Made by a program: the position numbers and the translations under genes. Source: Thoreauomyces humboldtii (taxonomy: Eukaryota > Chytridiomycota > Chytridiomycetes > Spizellomycetales > Powellomycetaceae). From it: 59,942 bases of DNA. Each line of letters starts with the position of its first letter. Position 1 is the first letter of the stretch. The notes beneath the pieces are model-generated. The model saw only the letters and a program-made list of their open reading frames with translations. It was not told where the DNA came from and did not search any database. Positions 21,947-33,475 of this stretch are shown piece by piece. The stretch lies in NCBI GenBank assembly GCA_027596035.1, contig JADGJA010000042.1, positions 1 through 59,942 of the forward strand. Direction: 5' to 3'.

Positions 21947-22825
21947 TTATTTATCAGTGCTCTGTTTTGGGGGTGGCGTGGGATTGCTGACGTAGAATTG
22001 TCCAGCCGGCTGGATCTTGCCCTGCGTCTGACATGCCTTGAGGAAGTCCGGCGACACGACCGGAATGTTCCACTCGACGGCCTTCTCGTACTTTGGTCCC
22101 TTCGGAACGTTGCAGACGAGGTGGGTGTTGTCGGTCGTGAGTTCCTCGGTGTAGTTGGCTCCGATGCGAGCGACGAGCTCGATGAGAGGCTCGAGGTCGT
22201 GTACGTTGGCGAGGGAACCGAACGCGACGTTGATTCCGGTGAGGTTGTCCATGGCGTGCGTCTTCACCGTCACGCGGTTGCTGTGGAGACATCCCGCAGA
22301 CGTTCGAACGTCGATCCATACTTCGTATTCGTGGGCGACGTCGAGTCCGGAGAGTTTGACGGATGAGGCCCCCGGCGCTACCTGCACGTTGAGCTTCTGC
22401 CCGTTGCGGTACACGTCGATGCCTCGTAGGTCCGCTGCGTGAAGGACCAGAGCATCCCACTGCACGATCGCCGACGTCTGAGTGACGGACTTCACGCTGA
22501 TCTCCGGTTGGACGGGCGGTTGCGAGAAGGATAGGTGAATCTGTTCCTGCAAGGACAAAAAGTCCTCCGCTTGACGTGTCTCCTCCTCGTGGTTGCGCTC
22601 TATTGTGATGTTGATAATGGAGCCCGTTGTCACGCCATCCTGAGATCGAATGTGTCAGATCCCCAAGTGCGCTCGTTACCAGCCCTACGAGCTGCGATCA
22701 AGCTCAAATAGCCAACATACAGGCAATATTTGAGAAGGAAACTCGATGAGGTGATGTTGAGGTGACAATAGCATTGCCATCCCGGCATCGATTTTGCCAA
22801 TCGTGAACTGGTCGGACCACGCCAT
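21947..22825 (-). CDS. CHS5: Chs5-like exomer scaffold (FN3-BRCT)
   Basis: Scaffold of exomer, the complex that carries chitin synthase and other cargo from the trans-Golgi to the plasma membrane. Two exons, 22825-22721 and 22639-21947, give 265 residues. The N-terminal dimerisation block reads [20 protein letters not shown] followed by IEFPSQILP and [11 protein letters not shown] fibronectin type III domain follows ([18 protein letters not shown], then [12 protein letters not shown]), and a BRCT domain with [21 protein letters not shown]. The long Lys/Glu-rich tail of yeast Chs5 is missing: this protein is the conserved FBE core only. An upstream nine-codon ATG exon (22903-22877) cannot be joined in phase, so 22825 is chosen. 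Confidence 0.9.
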
Positions 22826-23132
22826 TGATGAGCTGAATACTCCAACTTGGGTTCAAAGCGAAGACATGATCCTACCTGCACGGATGTTGCTTCTTGAAGC
22901 ATGACTTTAACGGGATATGCTGACGAGGCCTACGTGAGAGTACGGAATTCGTTTATGGAGGCCGAGTCCGAGGAAGGTCGAGTTTCGTTGCGGCCTGCGA
23001 CTGCGGTCACTCACAAACGCGTCCTCCGCTGGGTGCCTCCGCGTGGTAAAAAGAGGAGATCACTGAGTCACGAAGGACGCAACTGGAATCACAGTTTCGT
23101 CCTTTGCGACCTCCAGCAATCGCAACTCGAAC

Positions 23133-23917
23133 ATGGGCGCCGCATATACTCTTCGTCCTGCTGTGGAAGCTGATGTGCCTGCGTTGCGGGATGTGAGTTT
23201 CACAGAGTGCTCCTCTCACAAGACATGGCACAGCAGTTTGGGTACCACGGGAAGAACCAGAAAGTACTGACCTCCTTGCCTTAGATCTACGATTACCAAG
23301 TCAAGAACGGGGTGGCCACGTTCGATTACGAGACGCCATCTCTAGAAGAACGAAAGTCGTGGTTTCGGAATAACTTTGGTCCAGCTTACCCCTGCATTGT
23401 GGCTGTCGATGCGGAAGGAGCAGTGGTAGGTCTGCGTCAAGAGATGGCTGCGAACAAAACTAATCTGATATCGTTTACTTCAAGGCTGGATACTGTGGCA
23501 TATATAGGTTCAATGCCAAGCGTGGATATGATCGGTATGTGGGCTTCTTAACCGCAGATGATGATGGGAAACTCACGCACATGCGGTAAAAGGACCGTAG
23601 AGGTGACGCTGTATATTCATCATGAGCACCATCGGAGAGGACTTGGCAAGAAACTACTGGAAAGGGTCTTGGGAGAGGCGAAGGCAATAGGATATAAAGA
23701 TGTCATGGGTAGGCCCAACCGACTAACCCATCGCTCAAATGTGGGAACGAAACGGTAGCTGACTCAAGTTTCATCCACAGCGCTCATTGCGTCGGAGAAT
23801 GCGGCCAGCGTGATGCTTTTCGAAAAGTTCGGTTTCAAGCCGAACGGAGTATTCCCAGGACTGGGGTTCAAATTCGGCAGGGAATTGGACGTAATCTTTG
23901 CCCAGTTAAAGTTCTGA
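23133..23917 (+). CDS. GNAT-family N-acetyltransferase (phosphinothricin acetyltransferase-like)
   Basis: Acetyl-CoA-dependent N-acetyltransferase; substrate unknown. Five exons: 23133-23192, 23285-23425, 23485-23534, 23593-23708, 23781-23917; 167 residues, phases agree. TLRPAVEADVPALRDIYDYQV and NGVATFDYETPS are characteristic of the PAT/MddA branch. The acetyl-CoA pyrophosphate loop is HRRGLGKKLL, preceded by the TVEVTLYIHHEH strand, and the C-terminal ENAASVMLFEKFGF motif is conserved. In bacteria this branch acetylates phosphinothricin or methionine derivatives. Confidence 0.9.
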
Positions 23918-24036
23918 GACGAGATGCATCCCGAGATAGCCGGCGAAGGTATGCGAAGCTCCGCCCTCGCCCGGCGCCAATGCGTAAGATTCAGCTTAGA
24001 AGCTTCTAGCCAGTGAAAGACTCTAGATTTTGGGAC

Positions 24037-27000
24037 TCAGCGATAGTCCCCCCGCCGCTGGTTTGTTCCCATGCCTGGGGGCCCTCCCTCAGCACCGCCA
24101 CGTGCCATCATTTGCGCCACCCTCTCGGCGACTAGCTCGCGCCGATCTTGGTCTCTTTGTCGCTCCCGCATATGGTCCTGCTGGGCTTGCTGGCGGACCT
24201 CCCGCTCCCGTAGATACTGACGAATCAGGTCCTGCCGCATGTCCTTTTCTCTCAAGGTTGTCGCACCTCCTTCCAAACCTATCCATGTGGAAAAAGAGTA
24301 GCATTGTGGGAAACAGGTAGGAGGGCAGGTTGACGGAGGCCGCACGAGAAAATAATGGATACGAAGGGGAGAAGAAAATGTTAATGGCTGAACCGGAGCG
24401 ATGCAGAACTTCTAACCCGCCGGGTAAAGAGTGCGGTAGTGGAACTGAAACGAACTTACCATTGGCGCCATAAACGCTTCCCATGCCGCCACTCGACGCC
24501 GGCGCCGCAGTCCAGTCCTGCTGGTACGGTTGCTGTGGCGGCAGGGAACGATTCCGGCCCTCGAAGCCAGGCGCGCCGCTGGTACCTTTTAATCGTAAAT
24601 GACCCAGTCAGCCGCAGGAATAACAACGATAAGGTGATGTCCTTACCAGCAGCAGCGCGTAATTGCAGTTCCTGCCGAAGTTGGGCATCACGCAAAATGT
24701 GACCAATCAACTCCTCCTGTGGCTGTTGCCCATGGGAGTGCATGCCTCCAGAGAAATGACCTGGTTGTTGCTGTTGTTGTTGTTGTTGTTGCTGCATGTG
24801 CGCGAGACGAAGCTGTTGTTGGAACTGGTTCAACAGGTGCGGTTGAACTTGAGAGCTATGAGTGAGTGGAGACCCGTATTGCTGCTGCTGCTGCTGCTGA
24901 TGAAGAAGCTGTTCTTGCTGCCGGAGGGCTGCATAAGGAGGAGCCCCGAGACCTCTTGGCCCTCCTGCAGGGAACGGTCCCTGCTGTAATTGCGAGCGAG
25001 ACGGATTCGTATAACCTTGACCTTGACCCTGCGACCAAGTTTCGCTTTGCGCATCCTGCACAGCAAGTTTGCTTGGACTGAAACTTTCACCCCACCTGGC
25101 TTCTGCATCCGACAGGCTTCCGCTAGCGAACGATACATTGACGTTGGGGAACATCGCACGAAAAGATTCCTGTGAGAAGTAGCATTAGCGCTAATCTATA
25201 TGAAAATCAACGGTTGTTTCCCACCTGTACACTTTTGACGTCTTCTTTCTTCTCCGCTCCTGCTCCACCTTCGAATGGAGGACCCTCCGTGGCTGGTGGA
25301 CCTCCAAAGAAACGCTCGAAGCGACTTCGCTGCCCATTATCACTTGCCCGCGAACTGGATCTGACCGTGTTCTCAGGGTCCGCAAGTGGAGGGTTTGCCA
25401 TGATGCTGACGGCGTAGCGAGCGTTCTCTTCCGAGATGACGGCAAGACCGGAGAAGATGGCCAGGGGATCCACGCGGAACGGATCGAAGGGTCCGATATA
25501 CTTTGGATGCATCACGAAACCCATCGCAGTAAGTGAGAAGCCATCGTCGAGCTCCTCCTGCGGTGTTGTTTGTCCAATCTCCTCGTCGCCCGCGACGCTC
25601 GTCTTCGGAGACATTCCCTTCGGCGTAGGAGGAGCAGCGAGATCGGGTTGCTCGTGATGCTCGTCCAAGGCGCTTGACCCCATGATTTCTTCCTCTTCCG
25701 GCGAAAGTGGCCCCTCTGAAACTGCTTGACTGCTAGCCAGGCCGGGCGGGATTTCCGCGACGCTTTCTTTGATCACCGAGGCTGCTCGCGCAGCAGCCGT
25801 CATGGCGGGTTTGATGCGGCCTACAATCGGCATTGTATGGTCCGCATCCACATCGGAAACGGGGCTTCTAGTTCCGGGAGTCGTTGATGATAGCAAAGGA
25901 CTGTTGGATGTGTATTGATGTGCACCCGAAGGTCTTGCAACGGGTTTCGCCCTGCGGAGATTCGTCAGTCACCCCTTCATCGTCAAGCACTGGTGGAATA
26001 GGTAACTCACCAGCTTGCCGTCGCGGGAAGCGCGCTTTGGTCTTTATCCTCTTTTTTGACATCGGTTGCAAGCGGGAAGGGTGGGGGTTTCGGGTTGCGC
26101 TCTCGGGCTTGCATACGACTAGAAGAGAACAAATTAGTAATCGAGTTGGGAACCGTCTCCCCCACAGCGAGCGCACCTCAATTCATCACGAGCAAAGGAG
26201 TCGGGTTCTCCTCCAGGTTCGTGCAAGAACTGACATGCAGGATTTTGGCATGTCTGATTCTTGAGAAAGTAGGAGCAGTACTTCGTTGTCCCATAGGTTG
26301 CACTGCAGAATGCAGGTACATGAGCGTCAAAACACGGGCAAAGAAGCGCGAAGTCGAGCAGGGGCGTACCGAATAATCTTTCCATCATACACGCTTCCGT
26401 CCACCGCTTCAATTGACCTAGCGGCATCTTCCTTTTTAGCGAAGGTGATGTAGACACCAGTATTTGGAACCTGGGCCAGAACGGGGGTGTGGCCGTGGGC
26501 ACGCCGGTTGACGGCAACTCGCAAGATCTTGCCGTATTGACCGAAATACTCCGGAGCGCGAAGCACTTCCTCCGTGGCGAACCTTGGCGGAAGACCAAGA
26601 ACGTAAACCAGGTTCTTCTGAACCACTCTCGCATTGGCAAGATTTCGGCGCGAGACCTGATCCTGCTCCTTTCGTTCCCGCTCCTTCCGTTTCTTCAAGG
26701 CTTTGATGCGCGCAATTCTAGGGGGCATTTAGCAATGTCCTTGCCCTACTGCCAATACGAAGTTCTAGCTCACTCTTCAGGAGGAACGGCCTTGAATTCC
26801 ACAGTGTGTTCCGAATAAGGACGCCGACATGCGGGACATAACCCGTTGAGGTTTTCCTGTGTGATGCGAGCATATCAGAAACCCCGTACTGAGCTATTCG
26901 GCGGTCCAGACGAACCTTGATATGATTCCAACAGAAACGACATATCTATTTCAACCAATCCGTGTTCAGTCAACTAACTATGTTGAGGGACTTGGTGAGT

Positions 27001-27115
27001 CGTCCAGGCTCACCTGATAGCCGCAAGGACACGGTTTGAAGTAGCGATCAGTGATATCGATCTCCTCCATGCACAGAGGGCAATCAAGATCTTCCTCGTC
27101 GGACGAGACCGACAT
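24037..27115 (-). CDS. NOT4: CCR4-NOT complex E3 ligase Not4 (RING-RRM-CCCH)
   Basis: RING-type E3 ubiquitin ligase of the CCR4-NOT complex in mRNA decay and co-translational quality control. About ten exons. The RING domain (CPLCMEEIDITDRYFKPCPCGYQ, then ICRFCWNHI and GLCPACRRPY) has the C4C4 pattern typical of Not4. A coiled linker (RIARIKALKKRKER), an RRM (NLVYVLGLPPRFATEEVL, VYITFAKKEDAARSIEAVDG) and a CCCH finger (CSYFLKNQTCQNPACQFLH) follow in canonical order. The C-terminal half is low complexity with two poly-Gln runs and ends in a charged helix with NQRRGDYR. Exon junctions around 25970 (TG|G) and 26100-26350 were phase-checked; those near 24300-24650 are approximate. Confidence 0.93.
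24764..24900. repeat. CAG/CAA repeats encoding two poly-Gln tracts of Not4
   Basis: A TTG/CTG run at about 24764-24795 and a CTG run at about 24878-24900 on the plus strand, read as glutamine codons on the minus strand. The first encodes about ten Gln, the second about seven. Confidence 0.85.
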
Positions 27116-27498
27116 ACTGAGGTTGAAGGTCCGTTGCCCGAAGAAATGAAAGTTGTGATTCGCTTTGGAACTTGCCGAGGAGAGTAGAAGCCTAAATCGA
27201 TAAGACTCCTCCTGAGCTGCTGCAACAAATTGCTGAGGGTAACCTGTGTCTTTGCACGGAGAAGGTAGATCTTGAGGAAGGTAATTGCGAGATGAGGATG
27301 CGACCAAGGCGGAAAACAAGGGGAGCGCGACCGGCGCGCAAACCGAAGTTGCCCTAACCAGGGTTGCAGCGGCTGGAACCTTGCAGGATGACGGGCTGTC
27401 TTAACACCTCCCTGGCCATGCTATGATATATGGTGTGCTAGTCGACCTATGATATATGCTATGATAAATGCTAGTCGAGAGTGCAGTTCCGTCTGCAC
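27116..27498. other. Not4 promoter and Pop1 3' region
   Basis: 383 bp between the Not4 start and the Pop1 stop. It contains the small imperfect repeat at 27421-27478. Open frames are weak and have no domain. Confidence 0.45.
27421..27478. repeat. imperfect direct repeat, CTATGATATATG...TGCTAGTCGA
   Basis: Two adjacent copies: CTATGATATATG followed by TGCTAGTCGA, then CTATGATATATG, CTATGATAAATG and CTAGTCGA. AT-rich island between two genes. Confidence 0.7.
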
Positions 27499-30400
27499 TC
27501 AGGATATGAGGTTAAAGGTAGCTGGAAAGCAGACTCTCCCACCAATGGAACGGACTAGCACGAACTGGGGAAGCTTCCGTTTTGCGCTGGAAAAGAATTG
27601 CTGTCTTAGTAAAGAGGAGAGTAATATGCTGATTGAAGCCCAGTTCACGCACCTGATACCCTCTTGTACTGCCCGGTGAAGATCGAAAAGCGCACAGGAC
27701 GCGATCGCCCTGCCAGCACCGGCGGCTGCCGAGTTCCCACCGGTGGTGACATATCCGAGCAGCCTTTCGGGACCGGGTATGGTGTCGATGAGGTTCGTGT
27801 CCTCGTCAACGATTCGATCCTCATGCTTCTTGGCCGCGGCGGCCATCCAGAACTCGTATTCGGTCTGAGTAGCCCGGAAGACGCTAGCCCGATCACCCGG
27901 CCTCCCTTTCCTCAACATCCCAATGCTCACTCGAACGAGCGCGGTTTGCAGTCGACTGGCTGTAAGGTTGTGAAGCAAAGCGGAGGAAAAGCGTTCTGTA
28001 CTCAATTTGAGGATCTGAGCAAGCACCGCATCTGGGAAGGACGCGACGGGAGTCACTCGCAATGCTTCGCGAAGGAAAGTGACAATGCGAGGACTTCTTA
28101 GTACGAGAACGTCGCTGGCGAAAGATTGAGGTAGCGCAAGGTCTTGCGCCGTACAGTCGGCCGCAATCACTTTCTTTGCGACAACTTCGAGGCTCGTCGG
28201 GAGCGCATCTACGGCTGGTGGTTCCTGCGAATTGGCCACGGTGTCCAGTTCCATAGCCGTAACTTCATCCGAAGGCTTGTCGACGGCCGGGACGTCCACA
28301 TCCATGGCAACTTCTTCGGGTGATACAGCAGTATTTCCCTGATCTGTCTCCATCGGATCTTCCGGAGAATTGATGGGAGTAGGCTTGGCGAGGACGTCGA
28401 ATGGAGAAATGAATGGGTGCGGTTCATGCAGCTTAGAGAACTGCGGCCGTTTGCCAGGAGGTTTTCTGCCCCAAGCTTCTCTGGCAAGTTTGCCCTCTCG
28501 TGCAGCCAGTGCCGTATGCGCAGTGCTTTCCGGAAAGTCATGCGGGAAGCATGGCAAACCAGCCTCGAAGTAAAACATGTGCCTATCACGCAGACCGGCT
28601 GTCCTGGTGCCAGCCATGACAAAGTTGCGCAAGAATGCCATGCCCCAGCCCTTCGGCGCGAGGAGATCCCATCCTGAGGTGAATTGGAAAAAATTGTTCA
28701 CCTTTCCACCCGTGTTCTGACGGGGAGCGTGGGAGCCCGCAGAGTTTCGCTGTATAAGCAAGATCGGAATTGCAGTATCCTCATCCGTAGGTTGCAAAAT
28801 CGAGCCTGGAACCAGGGCCTGTTCAGAGAGAAATATAAAACCTATGAATGAAAGAGCTTATGCGGGTATCGCTCGCGCGATCAAGGAGCATACTTCTGAT
28901 CTGCGTTTGTTGAGCGCTCCCTCGCTTGGTCGCGTCCGAAAGGCGGCGTCGCGAACGGACGGATCCCAGATCCCACATTGTGCTAAGCCATCGGGCCACG
29001 CGGTCAGCAGTTCTGGCCCAAGACCCGATGTGATATCGTCCGTTGATCGTGGAGGCATTTTCGGAGGAAACCTTGAACCGAAAGGAGCGTTTAGTTCCAA
29101 GAAACGCATTCGTTTCCGCCCACAAAAAACCTACTGCGTTCGTGGATCCCAGATGGTAAGACCGATGACTACACCGGGGGGTAGTGTATCTGGCGTGCTC
29201 TTAGCAATATGTTCCGTCCACATCTGCGTGCGTGGCTCCTGTTGGTTAAATGGTCCGCAAGATATATCCTAACTCTAAGACCTACCGAATGAGCCGCTGG
29301 ATTAGGCTTCGACAAGCCGTCCTCTCGGTCACACAGCTTCAAAGAATGTCGCAGAATGGCATTGCATCTTGGTCCAGTAAGCTCGAACCGTACCAATTCA
29401 TCTTTCAAGCACTGCACACTGACGACTAAAACACCAAGCCGGTTAACAAGTTCCGCGAGCCTTCGGATTTTAATTGAGAGTGCTCCTACCATCCACGAGT
29501 ATCAGATCTTCCCTCGTTTTGATCAGGAGTTCGTGCACTAGCTGATAAATGGCAGGATGTAACCAGATCCACAAAGTTCGCTTTGCAAGCGGATCAGCGG
29601 GCGCCGGTCTCCATAGAAACGTGGCCGGTCCGATGGAGTCTGCGGGAAACTGCATACACCCATAGAGGAAAGTGCTTCCTTGACGAGTTCCTTTCAAAAA
29701 CCTCGCACTTGCTACAGCTGGCAGCGTTGGATCTGTTATTGCTTGAAGTATTTTATGGATGTCGGCGGCAGAACCCATCAGCTCGACAGCTTCGAAGTAC
29801 GAGATATCGGTACACACCGCCTGATGCTCCCCCGCCCTCAGGTTCGATCGAAAGCTCCTATCGTTGGGTTTTTCCGGTAACTTCCATCCCCAGATATCAG
29901 TGATCTTCGTTCGCTTGGCGTGCCACACGTGCGTCTCGAGCCATCGATGAAATCCCCGACTCCGATTCGGAGTAACCGTCGATTTTTTCCTGACCGTCCT
30001 CTTCGCAGCCTTCCTCAGCGTTCCCGTGCTTGTGGCTTTGCTGTCAGCCTCCATCTGCTCCTTGGCCCATTCCCTGAGCCGGGCGGGCAGACGTTTAGGA
30101 TTGTGGCTGGCCGCGCGACGCCTCATGTGCCGCGGTACCGTCTGGAACGCACGAGCGACCCCTGCGAACTCTGTGGCACTCGCTAGTCCCTTTTCCATAA
30201 CTGATAGCTCAAAAGCCCGCGCTTCCGCAAACTCGACTACGCTGATCGTACGCAAGTGACCGATGGCACTGCTGGATGGTTTTCCCCGATCACCTGCATC
30301 TGGAGGTGCAGCCGTTCTGCTTGGTTCGAGCACTGAGGGCGTCTTTGTAGGGGTTGGGGCTGGTATTGTTGTCGAGGGACCTCCTCCTCCTCCTCCTCTT

Positions 30401-30543
30401 GGCTTTGGGACGAACGACGGGGCCTGTTCGCCTTGGACTGCCATGTGCTGCCTAGCGCGCTTCCTCTGGGCAGGTGTGACAAATGGACGCTTCTCCTGCC
30501 CTCGCTCTGTGCTCCCCGCATCCTGCTTGCGTTTTGGAGGCAT
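27499..30543 (-). CDS. POP1: RNase P/MRP subunit Pop1
   Basis: Largest protein shared by nuclear RNase P and RNase MRP, for tRNA 5' and rRNA maturation. Exon 1 is 30543-29490 and exon 2 29425-29286 (phase-checked); exon 3 covers about 29139-28855; the long exon 4 ends at a probable donor near 27658, and a 66-nt intron precedes the last exon, which ends at 27499. The Pop1 N-terminal domain is clear (FAEARAFELSVMEKGL, RRRAASHNPKRLPARLR, RGFHRWLETHVWHAKR), as is the POPLD domain (GWDLLAPKGWGMAFLRNFV, GLPCFPHDFPES). WDPSVRDAAFRTRPSE links them. The C-terminus has LLGYVTTGG and FVLVRSIGG. About 930 residues. If the last intron is not spliced, a 22-residue insert results. Confidence 0.92.
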
Positions 30544-30737
30544 CGTTCGCGGAAGTGTTCGTTACGAGTGGTCGAACAAACCCCAAAACAATTCGCAGTG
30601 TACCGGAAACCTGGGGGTGCAGTGAGTAAGTGTGGCGCTGCAACTCATTTCATTCACAGAGAGTACCTGCCATGCCCGTATACTTTCTCCACCTTTGAGC
30701 TTCTTGTCCCGTTCATATCAGCCAACGTTGCGGGAGG

Positions 30738-31520
30738 ATGGTCGACGACAAGGCAAGAGCCGTACTATCCCAATCAAAGGACTACATGAAGGGCTCAAAG
30801 TGGCCCGTAATCGTTCCGAAGCTTGGCCTCCAGCTACAGGGCGACCCGTCCCACCTCGTTTTCCTCATTCACGACTTCCTGTCCGGTTCAGAGGCTTCCT
30901 CGCTCAGAGACGCTTGCGCTTTGGTCCAGCCCTTCGTTACAGCCATAGAGGCAAAAACGCGAGCAGTCGCCTTTCGGGACAATGACCGGAGCGCCTTCGA
31001 CTCGCCAGAGCTTTCAGAGCACATCTGGAACTCCGGCCTGTCGGACGTGGTCGTAGACGCACCCGGTCTCGCGAGAGGAGCGCACGGGAAGAAGGCTTGC
31101 GGTCTCAATCCCTACTGGCGACTCTATCGGTACAGACCGGGGCAAAAGTTCGGTCCGCACTACGACGAAGCTGCGGAGGGTGCCGATGGGACCACGGGAT
31201 GCTACACCCTTCTCATTTATCTGAGCGGAGCGCGCGAGGATGCAAATGAAGTGCCAAAGAAGCCTGCCAAGCGAAGCAAGACCACTCGTTCGGCGGTCTC
31301 TGCGGAAAGCACAGCTCAGGACGTCCCGCTTCGAGGGGGAAATACTCAGTTTTATAAGGGCAGCTCGAAAAGCAAGAAACTCGTCTTGTCCATACCGCCG
31401 GTTACGGGGATAGCTCTTCTGCATGCGCAAGGAGAGCATTGCATGTTGCATGAGGGGGCCGAAGTGACTCAAGGCGAGAAATGGGTATTACGATCAGATG
31501 TCATGTACAGGAAAGCTTGA
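30738..31520 (+). CDS. prolyl 4-hydroxylase-like 2OG-Fe(II) dioxygenase
   Basis: Single exon, 260 residues, no signal peptide, so cytosolic or nuclear. Fe(II) ligands are His141 and Asp143 in FGPHYDEAAEG and His238 in CMLHEGAEVTQG; Lys248 or Arg252 is the likely 2-oxoglutarate contact. RLYRYRPGQKF and TLLIYLSGA are the typical strands before and after the HxD. A Lys/Arg-rich loop (about residues 173-190) is inserted in the barrel. The closest type is the soluble P4H-domain group rather than collagen hydroxylases. It is divergent from POP1 (195 bp), so both may share a promoter. Confidence 0.85.
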   Translation: MVDDKARAVLSQSKDYMKGSKWPVIVPKLGLQLQGDPSHLVFLIHDFLSGSEASSLRDACALVQPFVTAIEAKTRAVAFRDNDRSAFDSPELSEHIWNSGLSDVVVDAPGLARGAHGKKACGLNPYWRLYRYRPGQKFGPHYDEAAEGADGTTGCYTLLIYLSGAREDANEVPKKPAKRSKTTRSAVSAESTAQDVPLRGGNTQFYKGSSKSKKLVLSIPPVTGIALLHAQGEHCMLHEGAEVTQGEKWVLRSDVMYRKA

Positions 31521-31778
31521 CGCATGTTATTTGGGAATACACAGTGACCATTACACTTCGGCCTTTTGCTCTACAGGTGCGCAGTACGGTTGTTATGTCT
31601 ATGAAAAGTTTGTGTATCATCCACCACCCACCATCCACTACCTATCAATGTCTTCGGTTTTGCCCAGGCTTCAGAGGCAGCTTGTCAAGCCATCAAAATC
31701 GGCAAATCTTCATCATCATATCCTTTCAAAACGACTCATCCCTCCTCCATCAGGCTCCGCGCCATCCACTTCACGAAG

Positions 31779-32048
31779 ATGTCGCCGAAAGCCCGCGCGC
31801 AGTTCGTGTCGCCGCCACCCGGATCTCCACTCGTCTCGTCGCCTGATCAGGACTCGAACTCCGTCGAGGAAATAAAGGACGACGACGAGGAGCTCACAGA
31901 ACGCGCTCTTCGCAACTTTGCTCTGCTGGTCTTCGAGGTCAAGGGTGCAGATCATCTTGATCTCAGTGAGCACCCCAATCGGAGATCCAAGTATGCGGCA
32001 CCGACACTGGAGGACGGCGAGTGGACGGTCACCAGGGTCAACGCTTGA
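31779..32048 (+). CDS. small unknown acidic protein
   Basis: Not recognised. Single exon of 89 residues: a Ser/Pro-rich start, an acidic EEIKDDDEELTE segment, then a compact region (ALRNFALLVFEVKGADH) and a C-terminal EDGEWTVTRVNA. Codon use resembles its neighbours and the frame ends cleanly, but there is no homologue I can name. It lies between the dioxygenase and the GILT-like gene, with their 3' ends facing it. It could be the last exon of a longer gene. Confidence 0.4.
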   Translation: MSPKARAQFVSPPPGSPLVSSPDQDSNSVEEIKDDDEELTERALRNFALLVFEVKGADHLDLSEHPNRRSKYAAPTLEDGEWTVTRVNA

Positions 32049-32117
32049 CGTACTTTCGAGGACTTCCAACCTTTTTGGCAGCACTAGGTAGTGGAGGGTA
32101 TCTTGATTATGGTAGCT

Positions 32118-33274
32118 AGATACCGGTAGAGGCATCATCTGCAATCACATCCGCGCAAGCGGCCACCTTGCTCCTATTGGCGCCCTTGTACGCCTCGCAG
32201 ATGCTCCTCGTGAACGCTTCCACGCTGGACCCTCCCTCGCATCGGGACCAGGCGCCTCCGTCCCTGACACACCTGGTCTCTTGCTTGATCTGCACCGTGC
32301 AGCTCGTCTGTATGCCCCTGCTGATGCCCACCCGTGCATCCGTGACGGCGAGTTCTCGAGCCCGTGCCGAGGCGAGACAGGGCGTCACGTCGACGTCGTA
32401 GTCCACGTGAACCGATTTTGCGCACGCAACGTCCCGGGCCGCATCGCCGCTACGAAAATCCCTGTTGGTGCAGAGCACAAAGTTGAACCACCGTGCTGGG
32501 GAAGGGTGAGCGTCGCGAAAGCACAGCTGCTGCGCATTCGCTCGACACTCGTCGGGACCATGTTTGCACTGGGTTCCGTACTGCGCCGTCTCGTTCAGGG
32601 CCGCGATGTAGTGCGTCTTTAGATCTGTGATCTCACCGACTCTCGCCACTGCGAACGCGATCGCACGAAAACCCCGTTTTTGTTTCGTCAGCTACAAGGT
32701 AACGTTTCGACTACCGATAAAACATCCAAAGGAGAGCAGAAACAGACTTACGAACGTTCGCAAAGACTCCTTCGCAGTACACTGCGTCCGGACACTTGCT
32801 CATGACGAACAGGTCGACGGACACCTTGTCTCCGCTCGACGGAGGCGGGGCAGGAGGGGCGCCCACGGTGATGCGGTGCCCTGCGCCGTCACCTCCAAAG
32901 CTCCAAGCGCGGAACGGAAAGGCCATGTCCCAGAGCGGGGTGATGTAGAGCAGAAGCAGTGTGCATACGAATCCGATCGCGAGTATGGGCAGGTGGTCGG
33001 CCACTGTGGGCGGGAGGAAGGATGTCTTGGAGGTGCGTGGAGAGGGATGCTCCCGGGTGGTGGTGGCGACGGGGATGGTCGCAGAAGCGGTAGAGCCATA
33101 GTGGGTGGACGTGACGAGCGGCTTGCCCCCTTCCCTGCAGGAGTCTCGGGAGTGGGTGGGAAGCAGCGTCATGGTGGAACGACCTGGCAATGGGAAATGT
33201 CTCGGGTGGGAGGGAGGAATGCCAGACCTGGTGGGCAAAAGGGCGAAAAGACGCGTTCGTCCGTGACTCATCAC
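32118..33274 (-). CDS. GILT-like thiol reductase with N-terminal membrane anchor
   Basis: Thiol reductase of the gamma-interferon-inducible lysosomal thiol reductase family. Two exons: 33274-about 32750 and about 32666-32118 (C|TG junction). The active-site region is VMSKCPDAVYCEGVF, the C-x5-C form seen in fungal members instead of CxxC. The GILT signature region follows in exon 2 (GTQCKHGPDECRANAQQLC). Unlike secreted animal GILT, there is no cleavable signal; a single hydrophobic helix (LPILAIGFVCTLLLLYI, about residues 92-108) follows a 90-residue Ser/Pro/Thr-rich N-terminal region, which suggests a type II membrane protein with the enzyme on the lumenal side. Later Met codons (33271, 33172) are alternative starts. 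Confidence 0.83.
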
Positions 33275-33475
33275 TGCGCTCCCTTAATTACATGGAACCG
33301 ATACCGGGGCAAGCAGGAAGCCTTACCGTGGTCCGATGACGGCCCCTTCCTCTCGCTTTTTTTTCTCTCGTTTTTTTTGTGGTGGTCCTCACCCTTTCGC
33401 GGTGCGCTCCAACAAACCAAAGCATTGCTCGAAGCACCAGCAGTCCTATAATCGACCAAACTACCCGCGACCACA

